A stretch of 64,000 nt of DNA from Malus domestica. Lineage: Eukaryota > Streptophyta > Magnoliopsida > Rosales > Rosaceae. The stretch lies in contig NC_091668.1 of assembly GCF_042453785.1 (NCBI RefSeq), positions 20,681,001 through 20,745,000 of the forward strand, given 5' to 3'. The position numbers and the translations under genes were made by a program. The stretch's first letter is position 1; every line of letters begins with the position of its first letter. Shown here in pieces: positions 12,641-24,439 of this stretch. A model generated the notes under the pieces. The model was not told the DNA's origin. It did not search any database and saw only the letters and a program-made list of their open reading frames with translations.

Positions 12641-14014
12641 GTGCTCCTGTTCCACGCAATTGTGTTTCCCTTTATTTAGAAGCCTACATGCACCATTGCA
12701 CTCTCCCTCATCATGCTATATTTGAATGCAAAAGCAATGTGAATGACAGAAGCATTTCGATCGATTTAATGATATTTTTCATCAATTATGCATTCTCAAC
12801 TAGACCTGGCATTTTCACCCCGACCCGTTAAAATTAGTTTTCGGGTGAATGATAAACGGGCCGAGTGGTTAACGGGTCAACCCGTTAATCACCTGTTAAA
12901 TAACGGGTCATTTTGGATGAACCCGCGAAACCTGTTAACCACCCGTTTCACCCATTATTATGGACTTTCTTGGGTGCGACCCATTAGAGTGATAATGCTT
13001 TCCATTCTCTCTGTCCTCGAAATCAAGCACAAAAGACTCACGGGCCCCATGATAAGCCACAGTGGAGACTTTGTCCTTCCTCGCTGTTGCAGATCGATCA
13101 CTCCCACCGTCATCTTCACCATCTGAGCACCTTCTTAGGCTACCTATGGCAAATGACCAACATTTTGTTATTCATCCTTTCCCATGAGGTCCCTGCGTAC
13201 TGATGTAATTTTATCAGGATTCAATATTCTCATAGGCAAGGAAGAAAATATCGGAAATATCGGTAGTCCGAAAACACAGAAATATCGATGGAAATATCGG
13301 GATAATATCAATATCGATAAAAATTACATGGAAACCATGGAAATTGTAAGAAAAACTTGGAAATTTTTAATGAAACTTTGCAGGATGTTTATTTAGTCAA
13401 TTATCTATTAGTTTATCACAAAAAATTGGAAGGAAATGCATTGCATGATGGATTTAACTGATTTAAGTTGATTATATAGTGAGCTGGCAAACATTGTGAG
13501 TGTAGAAAATATGTAGTAATTAATTAAAGAAATTTAAACACACCATAATCATTTATATATAATTAATTAGTACAATATTGGGAGGTTTTATTTAGGATAT
13601 TAAAAAAAAAAAAGGGAAGTGAATAAATGATAAAGAATAATGTGCCGAATTTGACACTGGTTTTCCGGCCAAACCACGGCGAGTTGGCTGGAGTGCAAGG
13701 TATCAATCTCTTCGTCTCGTCGAGTAGTACAACTTTCCTTTTTGTTTCACTCAATTTCGTTGAGTATTGAAAAAGTTATACTCATTTCTCATTTTAATCT
13801 TACCCAGTTTCCGGCGACCTCAGTGACTTTCGAGGCATGTTCTGGCCAAACCACGACGATTCAGACGTCGTGTGAGGTACCATTCTCTTCGTCTCTTCGA
13901 GGGCTACAACTTTCATTTTTGTCTTGCTTGATTTTGTTGAGTTTTGACAAAGTTATGGCCGTTTAAAGTGGGTGTGGATTTCCGGCCGAAATTCCTATTT
14001 TCTTCCTTGGTCGA

Positions 14015-14066
14015 GTCCCACATCGCCCATGCGAGGGCCGTGAGCAAGCAAGAAGGCCTTTAAAAT
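14015..14066 (+). promoter_or_regulatory. snRNA-type promoter: upstream sequence element plus TATA box
   Basis: GTCCCACATCG at 14015-14025 is an exact match to the plant snRNA upstream sequence element (RTCCCACATCG). A TATA-like TTTAAAAT follows at 14059-14066. The 33-bp gap between them is the spacing known for RNA polymerase II-type plant snRNA genes (polymerase III types have about 10 bp less). The U2-like sequence starts at 14091, about 30 bases after the TATA box, as in real genes. Confidence 0.8.
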
Positions 14067-14090
14067 CCACATTCCCAAGCTCAGAAAAGC

Positions 14091-14140
14091 ATATCTTGGT
14101 TGGCCTTTGGGCTATGATCAAGTGTAGTATGTGTTGAGAT
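14091..14140 (+). pseudogene. U2 snRNA 5' fragment (pseudogene)
   Basis: From 14091 the sequence follows the 5' end of U2 snRNA for about 46 bases with roughly 7 differences. It includes GGCCTTT, GATCAAGTGTAGTAT (branch-point recognition region) and then GTGTT. Homology stops at about 14136; the remaining ~150 bases of U2, with the Sm site and 3' stem-loops, are absent, so it cannot make a functional U2. It lies inside hAT copy 2, so it was captured with its promoter or arrived there by insertion. Confidence 0.8.
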
Positions 14141-14680
14141 TTCTCAACATTTAAGTATTTTTTAATATTATATTTCGATATTATCGATAATTTTGAAAAT
14201 ATCGTGATATTATTGATATTATTGATAATATCGTGATATTTTGACGAAAATCATTTAGATAGTTAAAAAAATATTGAATCTTCAAAAAAACGATAATATC
14301 GGTGAAATATCGCCGATATTATCGATTTTTTCTTCCTTGCTCATAGGTGAAGATGAGACAGATTCTACAGGTGGATTTGGTTTTCTCGGAGCCAGAGATT
14401 TTTGAGAAGCTTGAAGTTGCAGCCACACTGCGAGCAAAGCAACACAAAAAACAAAGAGAGAGACTCAGAGACAGGCTTAAGAGTTAAGATGCTCACCACT
14501 CTCCACCTCAAGGCTCTCGAAGCCCACAATCCTGCCGAAGCAAAACTTTTTTTTTTTAATGAAATGTTACCAAAAAAAAAAGTTAACGGGTGAAACTGGT
14601 TGGGTTCGGGTGACCCGTTAAATTAACGGGTCGGGTTGAACCTAATGCAAACCTAGTAAACCCAACCCATTTACAGGTAT

Positions 14681-15200
14681 ACTCTCAACCCTTCACATTA
14701 AAGTATAGGCAAGGGGGGAACATATCTTCAACTCCCTGCAGATTTTCCTGAAATAACTAGTCTCGAGAATGTATCATATAGTGTTGTTGCGGAGGACAAA
14801 TGAAGCCTCGTGAGTTTGGCTCCCTTGATAGAGCGACCTCCTCTCTTCCGTAGAATTACAATCGATATAAAATGGGAAAATCTAGATCTGTTCACAAGCA
14901 GCAGACACAATTTATTAAACAAAAATAAAATACAAAATAAAAATTATTGAAAATATAACTTTAGCCCCTGAAATTTAATTTTCTCCACATCCCATCATAA
15001 GTTTTTTACTCAAATAAAACTCATTAACTAGATTCCACATCAACAAATTCATTAATTATATTTGACTTTACACATTTAAAAATTTTTGATGCCCAAAACA
15101 CCTCTATTTGAATGTTTGATGTACACAATTAGTTCCATATAGATTGTACGGGAGAATTAATGATTTTACGAAAATAATAAATTTATTGCCTAATATATAA
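14681..15200. other. Intergenic sequence, no feature recognised
   Basis: AT-rich stretch between the nested hAT elements and the solo LTR. Short open frames show no family resemblance that I can see. Confidence 0.5.
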
Positions 15201-18092
15201 TGACACACCCGGACCCAGAATGTCCATTAGGACTCCAAATCAAGTTGTGCTGGCCGACACCTGGAAGGTGACGAAGCCATAAAGTGTAAGGATGTGAAAT
15301 AAATTTAAACCTAAGAGTGCCTAAATACCAGAGTGCACTGGTGAGCGGGAAATAACTCATCTCACACGTGACGTTAGAGCATAAGTATGTAAAGCATAGA
15401 GGATAAGGATTATACCCTCTGAGGTAGCCACATATCCTGAGATTTGCCAAGAATCTTCGTCGATACGAACTTTTAACAATTAAAACCTGGAAGGGAGGAA
15501 AACAGAAAGCGTGAGTTGGCAAAAACAAATCTTTTCAAATTCATTTCTTTCTCAAAGGTTCTAACCTCTCGCCGTAAAACCTGTATAATTTTTCCAGAAC
15601 TAGAATATATCAATATATTTTCACATCATGCTTCACATATCCATAAATCAAAAGTATGCCATGCCAAATATGAAATAGGATAAGTGATTCAAGTGAGAAT
15701 AAGCTCATGGAAAATAACATATTAGCCAGAACCTCTGCAGAGGTCTGTACGGCTAAATTCATAACTCATCAATCAATCCAGCCGGAGTCACCACAAGTGA
15801 CCTGTACGGCACTACACTACACACGAGTCGAAACCACTGAAATGGTTTGTACAACAAGACTGGGTGTAATATAGTTATGCTCATTGCTACGCTCTCATGA
15901 TAGTTATGCAATAAATCGCTAGTCACCTACAAGTTGGAACCACCTATGATGGTCTGTACAACAAGACTGTGCACCTAAATTGGATCTAATGTGAGCATAT
16001 GGTGTGAGAGGTGACATTATATTCAGGCATGTGTCAGCTTTCTCTGGCTAAATCACAATCACCCTGGTGCAGGTTATAAGCTATCGTTTCTCAATCACAT
16101 CTCACATAGCCAACCAAACATGTTCATCACACTACTCAATTCCTCAAATAAACTTATATCTCATTTATTTGATTTCATATATTGTATGGCTGCACCTAAC
16201 ATTTTCGTTAGGCTACCTACGTACCCTAAACAGGGATCAAGCCGTTCGTAGTTCATATTAACCAACTATAACTCACCTGATACTTACCTGAGAGTCCACA
16301 TCACCACAATCATATAAATGCAACTATTAAATGCACATTCAAAATATAAAAGCATTTGACATAGTAATTCAAAGCATACTTTCATTTAAGTGTATTTCTG
16401 GGAAGTATATCAAGTATATAAATATATATTGAAAACCAAAGGCCCATTCACCTAGAGTCCACGCTACAACTCCCTAGAATGAGTACCAAGGCGTCCCGAT
16501 CAATCGACGCCTAAAACAATAATCGAATCACATCTCAGCACTCTTATCAATAAAATACGTAACTAACATATAACATATAACATATCCTCCAGGATAATTT
16601 AGAATGGTTTAAGACCCATTAACCAAAAGTCATCCGCCGACCAAAGTTCAACGATAGGATCACAATTCTACATAACTCGATCCGGAAGATCTGCATCTCA
16701 AATTTCTGATCAATAACTTCCCATGAATCACATTATGCGTATAGAACAACATGCTAAAGTTTCGTTATGATTCAACGGTTGGATCTCCGCCAATTTCCAA
16801 AACCGAGTGGCGATTAACCTTTTATTTTATGAACTTACAAATCCAATTCGAGAAGATCCATACGTCGGATTTCCAATCCGTAAGTTCCTATGATCCTCAA
16901 ATATTACGTATTACAAAGTATCAAAGTTTGGTGATGATCCAACAGTTGGATCGTCGATTCATATTTTCACCTAACCACGTATCGAAACGAATTTAAGTTC
17001 AAACGATTAACCAACGTTAAGCCACTACCAAAACTGAACTCAGGACATCAATTATAGCATAAAAGTAACATTGGCAGCCCACTGGCCACGCGCTGCCGTG
17101 GGTGGCGGTCGGCCGCCCCAGATTGTCGGAAAATCCAACTATTTCCAAAAATTACCAAAATTTACAAAAATGAAGATCTCAATGAGTAGAGAAACTTTCA
17201 TACATGTGGCCAAGGCCAATTCGGTCGGAAAAGCCTCTAATTTCAACAAAACCCGTCGGAAACCCTAGGTTTTGGGTGTGCTCAATCCGACTCCAAAACA
17301 ACTCTGTTGTCCCAACCATTGCTTGGGCTTTGTTCTAGGCCTCAAGAGGATGCTATGGGTGGTGGTAGTTGGAAGAAATTGCTTCGGGATTGGGTGATTC
17401 GAAGCCAAAGTCGCCGTACCCCTTCTTGCGGGTTCTTCCATTTTCAAAGCCAAATCTCTCCAAATTTGAGATGGAATGGAGAGAGGGAAGGTCGTGGAGG
17501 AGTTCCCAAGTAGTTTCTTGTAGCAATTCGCCGGAAAAATGGGTGAAAATCGTCGAAAAGTGAGGTGTTTGCCGACCGGGTCGAAAACGGGTTGCAGGTC
17601 AAGGGGATCCGACCGATCCCCTTCCTCTTTTCCTCTCCTTTCCCTCCTTTCCTCAGATTCTGATTGGTCCTTCACTTCTCTCACTGTTCTGATTGGTCCA
17701 TCTCCTCATTCCTTGGTTGGGCAGCCAATCCCCCTTCTTCTTTCTTTTGTTTCTGATTGGGCAGTTCATCTATCTCCCCCCTCTAACTAGGCAGCGCCCA
17801 AACCTTTAATTCCCCTTTCCAAAACTGAAATTCTACCGCAAATAATTAAATTACTAAAATGTCCCAAACTTCAAACATCAATATCTTCTGCGGTATAGCT
17901 TGAATTCACGAACCGTCTGTGCTCATGCGTCCGTAATGACGAGTACTATGAGGGTATGCCAAGAAAACAAATCTTAGGTGACACGACACCGTAAATAACC
18001 TCCATCAATACACACGTGCCTCGAAGGGCAATTTCGTAAAATCACTTAATAAAATTATAAAAATCATAATTTTTTTGGGACGGGCTATCACA
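15201..18092 (-). mobile_element. Solo LTR of a gypsy-type retrotransposon
   Basis: On the minus strand it begins TGTGATAGCCCGTCCCAAAA and ends GGGTCCGGGTGTGTCA (TG...CA). It is flanked by a perfect 5-bp duplication TATAA (15196-15200 and 18093-18097). The terminal sequence is not repeated inside, so 2892 bp looks like one long LTR left by recombination. Internal near-repeats occur around 15730-15980 (GGTCTGTACAACAAGACTG). The 139-codon minus-strand open frame at 17265-17684 lies wholly within the LTR and resembles no family I know. Confidence 0.82.
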
Positions 18093-18097
18093 TATAA

Positions 18098-18609
18098 TAA
18101 CAACAAAACATGCCTAATATATGTAATAATACATGCTTAGTTAAGTCAACAAATTATATTTGACATATAAATGTAGGTAAATTATTTCACACACATATAT
18201 ATAACAAAAAAAAAGCCTGGTATACGTAAAAATTCATGCAAAATAATTTACCTACAAAAAATGTTATTTGATTTAGTGCACCTACTATTCGAATTTTAAA
18301 ATGTTAGATTGCTTCAAAAAGGCAAAATAATTTCCTCACTATATGTAAAATACATGCAAAATAATTTACCTACATAATAAAGCAAACACAATGTATGCAA
18401 AATAATGTACCTACGTAAAAAATATTATTATTTTATTCAATACTATTTTACCTATTATTTTGTACATGTAATAATAAAATGTGCCCAATATATATGATGA
18501 TACATACAAAATAATATACCTACAAAATATATGTTATTTGCTCATCATAAATTTACGTATAGGTAGATTAATTAGTATAATATGTTTGATCATATATGTA
18601 GTACTATGC

Positions 18610-18646
<37 letters not shown>

Positions 18647-18686
18647 GAGCTTGTGGTAGTACTATATACATTTGAACATATATATG

Positions 18687-18717
<31 letters not shown>

Positions 18718-18950
18718 TGGGGGTAATAATATGCAATAAATTATTTGTTCATTGTAATTAAGGTGAGTAATAATATTTATTGATTTATTTTGAATGTTGT
18801 GGTACAAGTTGTAAATATTTTGTATTAATAGTTCAATTACTTTCCTACATGGCAATCACTTTTAAATTTGGGTTTTATTTGAATGTTTATAATTAGGTGG
18901 GTTTTTATATAGGAAATAAGAGTTACAAAGGTCTATATCTAAAGAATCCT
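18098..18950. repeat. AT-rich region with a recurring TTACCTAC motif and microsatellites
   Basis: ATGCAAAATAATTTACCTAC or a close variant recurs at about 18235, 18352, 18392 and 18503. (AT)n lies at 18619-18645 and (GT)n at 18696-18716. No gene seen. Confidence 0.55.
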
Positions 18951-18959
18951 AAAAATTAT

Positions 18960-19102
18960 TGATTTTATGTCTGAGTGAGAGTTACGACGTAGTCAGGTGT
19001 CTATGAGGACTAGGCGCTATTTCTTGATTTTCAAATGCTTAGGCTTAATCGGACAATGACCAAACGCCTAACGCCTAAGCAGGGATTATTAAAACAATCA
19101 CA
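18960..19102. mobile_element. Degenerate hAT MITE remnant (GGCGCTAGGCG family)
   Basis: Matches the right part of the intact MITE at 28545-29009: GTCTGAGTGAG(A)GTT, TTTCTTGATTTTCAAATGCTTAG, TTAATCGG, CGCCTAAGCAGGGATTATTAAAAC. It lies directly before the F-box C-terminal fragment. Confidence 0.65.
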
Positions 19103-19349
19103 CAAGATTAATTTTAAAAGTCTGCATCAATACCTTAAGGCGATGAAGTTTTATGGCTTCGTTGGGTATACTATTGACACCGGATTTGCCATGTATTTGA
19201 TCGAGAATGCAGTCATGCTTGAAAAGGTTCTTGTCGAACAAGCCACGGAATTCAGTCACAACTTCAAAATAACCGATCATGAGAAGTTGACGGCTACAAA
19301 ACAGTCTGCAAAAGTACCACCAGGAACTGAGCTAAATATGATATAGTAA
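19098..19349 (+). pseudogene. F-box/FBD-type protein pseudogene, C-terminal fragment
   Basis: The open frame ends the way FBD-class F-box proteins do: HQYLKAMKFYGFVGYTIDTG, then FAMYLIENAVMLEKVLVE, then AKVPPGTELNMI and a stop (19347-19349). The upstream part of the frame is MITE sequence, so no start codon or N-terminus belongs to it. See the F-box fragment at 12395. Confidence 0.65.
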
Positions 19350-20010
19350 GAGGAAATTGTAACAATACTTCCTCAACTTTAATTCAATTAAAGTAATGGT
19401 TCTTCAACTAAAAATTCATAACCATTGATCCCTTAATTCATCAAAACGTGCAGTTATGGTCATTTACGTCAACTCCATTAAAACTTCACTTAAAACGAGA
19501 ATTCTTACTACGGTCTCCTCGCATAACACGAAAACTTTGGCTAAAGCAATGTATTTTCTGTTTTGCATTACACTTGGAATGATACAATAACATCAATTCA
19601 AAACGTTACTCCTGCTACTGGGTCTACAACTGACTCCCGCATCAGAAAACATTTCGGTCCTACATAAATCTATATCACAAGAGCTGTCAATTTGTATAGA
19701 TACTATATTGTACCCTCCCACGGCAGTGACAATTGGAATTATCTTCGAACACAAACGGTATTTTCAGATTCACATCGATGAAATCGCCAAACACTTGGAC
19801 TGAACAGCTTCCACATAACTTAAGCACCAACCTCATTAGCTCTCAGGTTTTCGAAAAAAGTTGAAGAAATCAGTGCCTTGGACATCATGTGTATCAGATC
19901 CATGTACTATGCTATCTCCTATACTCTCAAGAAGACTGTCAGCTGAAGTTGATGTGAATCACAATTTGAAAAAAATATACACAAGAAAGACCCTACAACG
20001 TGAACCGGTT

Positions 20011-23000
20011 TTAGAATAACGAACTCCAAACAGCTGCATCCCCTTCACCACACTTTTCATGAACAGATTTAATCCTTTCCACCGACTTGCAGATACCGCT
20101 GCAGCTCCAATCAAATGATGCAATACACACATTACCTGCCTGTGCCTTCCACTCACAATCTGCAGACGATTCATATAAATTATAAATACCCCAGCAACGG
20201 ACAAGTTTATCAAATTTATACATTGTAAACAGACTGATAAATCTGTTGTGTGGGATCGACTTTGACTTATGTCGTCTATTGGGTAGCGAAACATGCACCG
20301 ATGCCATTACTAATGCCACACTACATTTCTTTGCCTTTTCTCTTTAGATTTGGATGCACGACATTCACCAATTACATAATTTTTCAAAAAACAGTACCTG
20401 GTGGAGTCCCACAGCACATATTGCGTTCATCAATGTGTTCGACTTCAAGACCAATAAACCACGAACCAAGTGACACATCTTCATTGGCATACTTATGCAA
20501 TATGGGCCTGCAATAAACGACAGGATGTCACAGAACTCTATCATGTCTTGCAGAAAGTAATACACAAAAATTTTCAAACCATGTTTACCACTTTCAACAC
20601 TTGCAGACTTTATTAAGTATGAACCCATGAATTAATCTCGTTGGGAACACCACTGCTTTCAGGCCATTACCTTGATTTAGATCCATATCAGAGGTATCAT
20701 TTTCTCATATTTTTTACAAATTTCATATAATGGACAACACAACATTTTGAAAGGTCAAAGAAAAACCCAGACTTCTTTTTTTTTTCTTTCGTATTACCAA
20801 AGCTAGGATCAAAGATGTTTGCAATGTCTTTGACCATTCAATGCATTTCTAATATCCAACACAAATATGTCAAGTTTCAACATCTAGAACAAGATGTTCA
20901 ATGTAGTACCGCAATTACTTCTATTTGGAGAAATAGAAAAGATGATCTGATATATTCTTACTGATTAATGGAGACGTATGTAGCAAGATCCCTTGAAATT
21001 GCATAAATCTGTCCAGTTGCATGCCGGAAGTACTTGTTTCCCTCCTCTCCAAACTTCCAATACTCCGGTTCATGGTACTTCACATTCCTAGAGAGTAAAG
21101 AAATATAAAAAGATCAATCTCTCCTCCTTGAAGGCACATGCAAATTGAAGAGTATCATTTTCTCTCATTGTCATAAATGCATCAGGACAATTACTTTTGG
21201 GCAAGAACAGGTCCAGATTTCATACACCCAATGTAGACTCTTGGTTTTGAATGGTGACGGGCAAGAGTAGTACCTAGCATACCTATGCAAGTAAGATTTG
21301 TAAGAAACTCATCCTTGGTAATAATATTTATACATTTATTCTAGTTGAAGATAAAGCAATGATGCAGCAGTGCATACCTAAATTGACATGTACATCATCA
21401 TCCACCTTGACATAAAAATCAGCATCCCATTGTGCAACTGCAGTAGTGAAGAAAATTTTCGTTTTGGCAGACAATTCATGATAGCCTTCAACGTGTTCCT
21501 ACAGTGAAAAACCAGAATGATACCGAATTCCTAGCAGAATTGTCTTAATAGTAGTTCCACATAAACAAAGCTTTATGTCTACTCTCTTACCAGCCTGAGG
21601 AAATCATTATGTTGAGCATCTTCTGAATCAATGGCTCGATCCAAAATGCTGTTGGATGTTGCACTGTACAAACGAGGCAGAAAACACTCAAGTCAGGTTT
21701 GGATAGAAAAAAACACCATTTCAATAACCTATCCACTATCATTGTGTGCTATGCATTAGAAGGAAAAAAAAACAGGTTATGGCCTCTATTCATAGGTATA
21801 ATTTATCCCGTATACCTTCCTATCCTCCATATTAATTCTTTTCGCTCAGAAAAAAAAATGGCACGTCATAGTTGCAACATAATGGTCAGACATTTTATGA
21901 GTTCCAACACTACCACTAGCTCACACAGCAAGTAGTAAAGGTAACATTAGCAAAAGAAAAGGAAAAACTAAGTTGCAAGTCTCAATATCTAAAATGCTGA
22001 AAAAAAACTAAAGTAAGAGGAGCAGGTGATGCAGAAAAAACCCATAAATGAGCTATTGGGAGATCCTAATGCACGTGGTATGTGTTTTTAGGTTAGCAAA
22101 AGAAAAAGGTGTGAACTAAGCTGCAAGTCTCAATCTTTAATTTTTGACTTAAAACTAAAGTAAGGGTGGCAAGTGATGCAGAACTTGTTACTGATCTATG
22201 ACTAAATGGAACTTTTCCATACCTGTGGCCAATCATAAATCGGATAACTATCCCTTTCTCCCGCTCCAACTGCAGTAGCTTTTCCCCTGCCGAACAAATC
22301 AGACACTTTCAGCAAGCAGGGCCATAAAAGCATGGATCTTGTTTACACTTATACAGAAGAATTACAAGCTTGCAGTACCTTGAGGCATCCAAGTCTCTCT
22401 AACTGAATCTCGCCTCCTTCTACTACTAAAAGCAGTGTTAATTCCAATAACAATAAATGCTTTCTTTCTAGTTGAATTGGCCTTAGACAATTGCAAGTTG
22501 GCGGTGGAGCCACCGGAGTTCCCCATCTCCTGCGAACTCCGAGCTGCCGCCAATTCCATCTGAATCAACGCCATCTGCTTGTCTAGAGATCTGGCACGCC
22601 TCCGCGAAATTCACAATAAAATAGCCAAATTTTCAGTACCCAGTACAAATTCATACAATTCCAACAAAAACAAAACATCCCAAATCCAAAAAAACAAAAA
22701 AATCAGAACAGGAGCTCAAGTGTTTGCACTCACTGAATTGATTCATGGGTTCTGTAGATTTCGTCCATCACATTCTTATCTTGTCCATGCTTCTATAAAT
22801 AGCAACAAATTTCCTCTTAAAGAATACTCAAATTTAACCAAAAGGGTATGTAATTAGAGAGAAATTAATTAAAATTAACACCTTCTTAGTTTCGCAATCT
22901 TCCGAGACGATTTGAAGCTCTTGCTCTTGGCGTCGAGTCGAAATTAGCTGACCGTTGGTTTCAGGTGCTGCCCACATTCTGCTACCATAAAAAATTCAAA

Positions 23001-23028
23001 ACCCATAATTTGTTTCAGCACTAAAACC

Positions 23029-23062
<34 letters not shown>

Positions 23063-23197
23063 ATTCCAATTGAACAAAACCAAAATTTGGGTAAGCTGGA
23101 AACGCTACCTGCCGGTGATGAGCATGCCGAGAAGGAAAGCGGGGATGCAGAAAATGGGAATCCAAGTTGCGGAGATCTTGGAGCTTCGGCTCTTCAT
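20011..23197 (-). CDS. Beta-1,3-galactosyltransferase, GT31 family (Golgi)
   Basis: Eleven minus-strand exons: 23109-23197, 22882-22978, 22734-22792, 22379-22590, 22223-22286, 21591-21663, 21378-21498, 21195-21282, 20962-21087, 20398-20507, 20011-20159. Together they give 395 aa. It is a type II membrane protein: short cytosolic start [16 protein letters not shown] and a membrane anchor at about residues 11-28. The plant stem region (DUF4094-like) includes [18 protein letters not shown]. Catalytic-domain motifs: [22 protein letters not shown], the DDD metal/nucleotide-sugar motif at 231-233 ([12 protein letters not shown]), [33 protein letters not shown] and a Cys-rich C-terminus. Family role: adds beta-1,3-galactose to glycans of arabinogalactan proteins or N-glycans. 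The start resembles the Arabidopsis B3GALT6-8 branch more than B3GALT1-5, but paralogue assignment is uncertain. An (AG)n tract lies in intron 1 at 23033-23058. Confidence 0.95.
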
Positions 23198-23229
23198 TTC
23201 TTCTCTCTGAATCTAGAGAGAGAAAGAAA

Positions 23230-23690
23230 GTAGAAATAGAGAGAGAGAAGAAGTTGTGACGAAGCTGATTGCGAGATGAGAGAGACGGTGAGAATTTAAA
23301 GGTGGGATTTAGAAAGAGAAAGAGGTTTGAATTTTCTTACGAATTTTAGGCCTGTTGGGGTCCATTTGTACGACCGCCATAAAAAAAAATGTTTGGCATT
23401 GACTTTTTGCGAATTTATGCGAATATGTGTCTCCGTGTTCGGCCATGGCGTCCGTCTCAAGTCGCCGTCTCTCCGCGCCAGTTACGCCACTGGTCAAGAA
23501 TCAATACCCCTTGTTTTTCTAACTCGGATGCGTCACTTCCCATACAGTTTGGAAACCCGAACCGTTTTTTTGGCTTCTTTGGAAAATACAGGCGTGAGAG
23601 ATTTGAAGTGGATGCATCAAAAGATCCACAGTGGCCTGCAACGTTGATTCTTAAACTGATTTGGGTTTGATAAGAAAAAAATTTACGTCT
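23230..23690. other. Promoter-side intergenic DNA of the galactosyltransferase gene
   Basis: 5' leader and upstream region of the minus-strand gene (AG-rich at 23210-23290). The GC-richer block at 23420-23600 has open frames on both strands but no recognisable protein. Confidence 0.4.
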
Positions 23691-23698
23691 ACCACGAA

Positions 23699-24191
23699 CA
23701 AGGTATAAAATATCGATGATATCGGAAATATCGGTAGTCCAAAAATACGGGAATTTCGATGGAAATATCGGGATATTATCGATATCGATAAAAATTGAAT
23801 AAAAACCACGGAAATTGTAAGAAAAACTTGGAAATTTTTATTGAAACTTTACATGATGTTTATTTAGTCAATTATCTATTAGTTTATCACAAAAAATTGG
23901 AAGGAAATGCATTGCATGATAGATATAACTGGTTTAAGTTGATTATATAGCGAGTTGGCAAACATTGTGAGTGTAGAAAATATGTAATAATTAATGAAAG
24001 AAGTTTAAACACACCATAATCATTTATATATAATGAATTAGTACAATATTTTACATTTTATACATTTCATGGTAAGATACATGAGTGACTTAGCAAGGTC
24101 TAAAATATCGATGATATCAGAAATATCGGTAGTCCAAAAATACGAAAATTTCGATGAAAATATCGGGATATTATGGATATTTTAGACCATG
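23699..24191. mobile_element. Non-autonomous hAT element, ATATCG family, copy 3
   Basis: Starts CAAGGTATAAAATATCGATG and ends GATATTTTAGACCATG (inverted). Flanking 8-bp repeats are ACCACGAA (23691-23698) and ACCGCGAA (24192-24199), 7 of 8 matching. Bases 23699-24090 match 13237-13580 and 1-210. A second 'CAAGGTCTAAAATATCGATG' start occurs at 24095, so the right end carries a duplicated left end. Confidence 0.82.
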
Positions 24192-24439
24192 ACCGCGAAT
24201 ACAATCTGGTACACTCATAAAGAAAATCACTTGTATTATGACATCAGATCATGATTCCGACAGATTAATCTCTTTGATAAGATAAATTAATAAAATAAAA
24301 GCATATAATTTTTTTGTTTTAACTTAGAAAAGAAAATTATTCAGAATTTCAACTTGATCGAAAGAAAAATTGTGTCTAACGCTAATACTACAAGTATTTT
24401 TACCCTCTCTAAAATAGGTCCAAAATCAAAAGGGGGGGA

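Larger units (their letters stand above)
13237..14339. mobile_element. Non-autonomous hAT element, ATATCG family, copy 2
   Basis: Starts CAAGGAAGAAAATATCGG and ends CGATTTTTTCTTCCTTG (inverted). It is flanked by a perfect 8-bp duplication CTCATAGG (13229-13236 and 14340-14347). Bases 13237-13580 match copies 1 and 3. The interior holds a diverged internal duplication (13660-13790 and 13838-13965; both contain GGCCAAACCACG, CTCTTCGTCTC and ACAACTTTC) and a U2 snRNA-derived segment (14015-14140). No transposase coding. Confidence 0.88.
12800..14680. mobile_element. hAT-type element (ACCCGTTAA family) with another hAT nested inside
   Basis: Ends are CTAGACCTGGCATTTTCACC and ...CATTTACAGGTAT, with subterminal GACCCGTTAA/AACGGGTC repeats at both sides (12820-12960 and 14580-14650). 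Flanking 8-bp repeats are ATTCTCAA (12792-12799) and ACTCTCAA (14681-14688), 7 of 8 matching. Without the inner element (13237-14339 plus one TSD copy) it is about 770 bp. The interior holds gene-like DNA (about 13010-13228 and 14348-14570), probably captured from a host gene. I do not recognise the source. Confidence 0.7.

Noticed and set aside
14091-14140. A functional U2 snRNA gene
   Set aside because: Only the first ~46 bases are present, with about 7 changes; the Sm site and 3' stem-loops are missing.
17265-17684. 139-codon minus-strand frame as a gene
   Set aside because: It lies entirely inside a solo LTR bounded by a TSD and has no recognisable domain.
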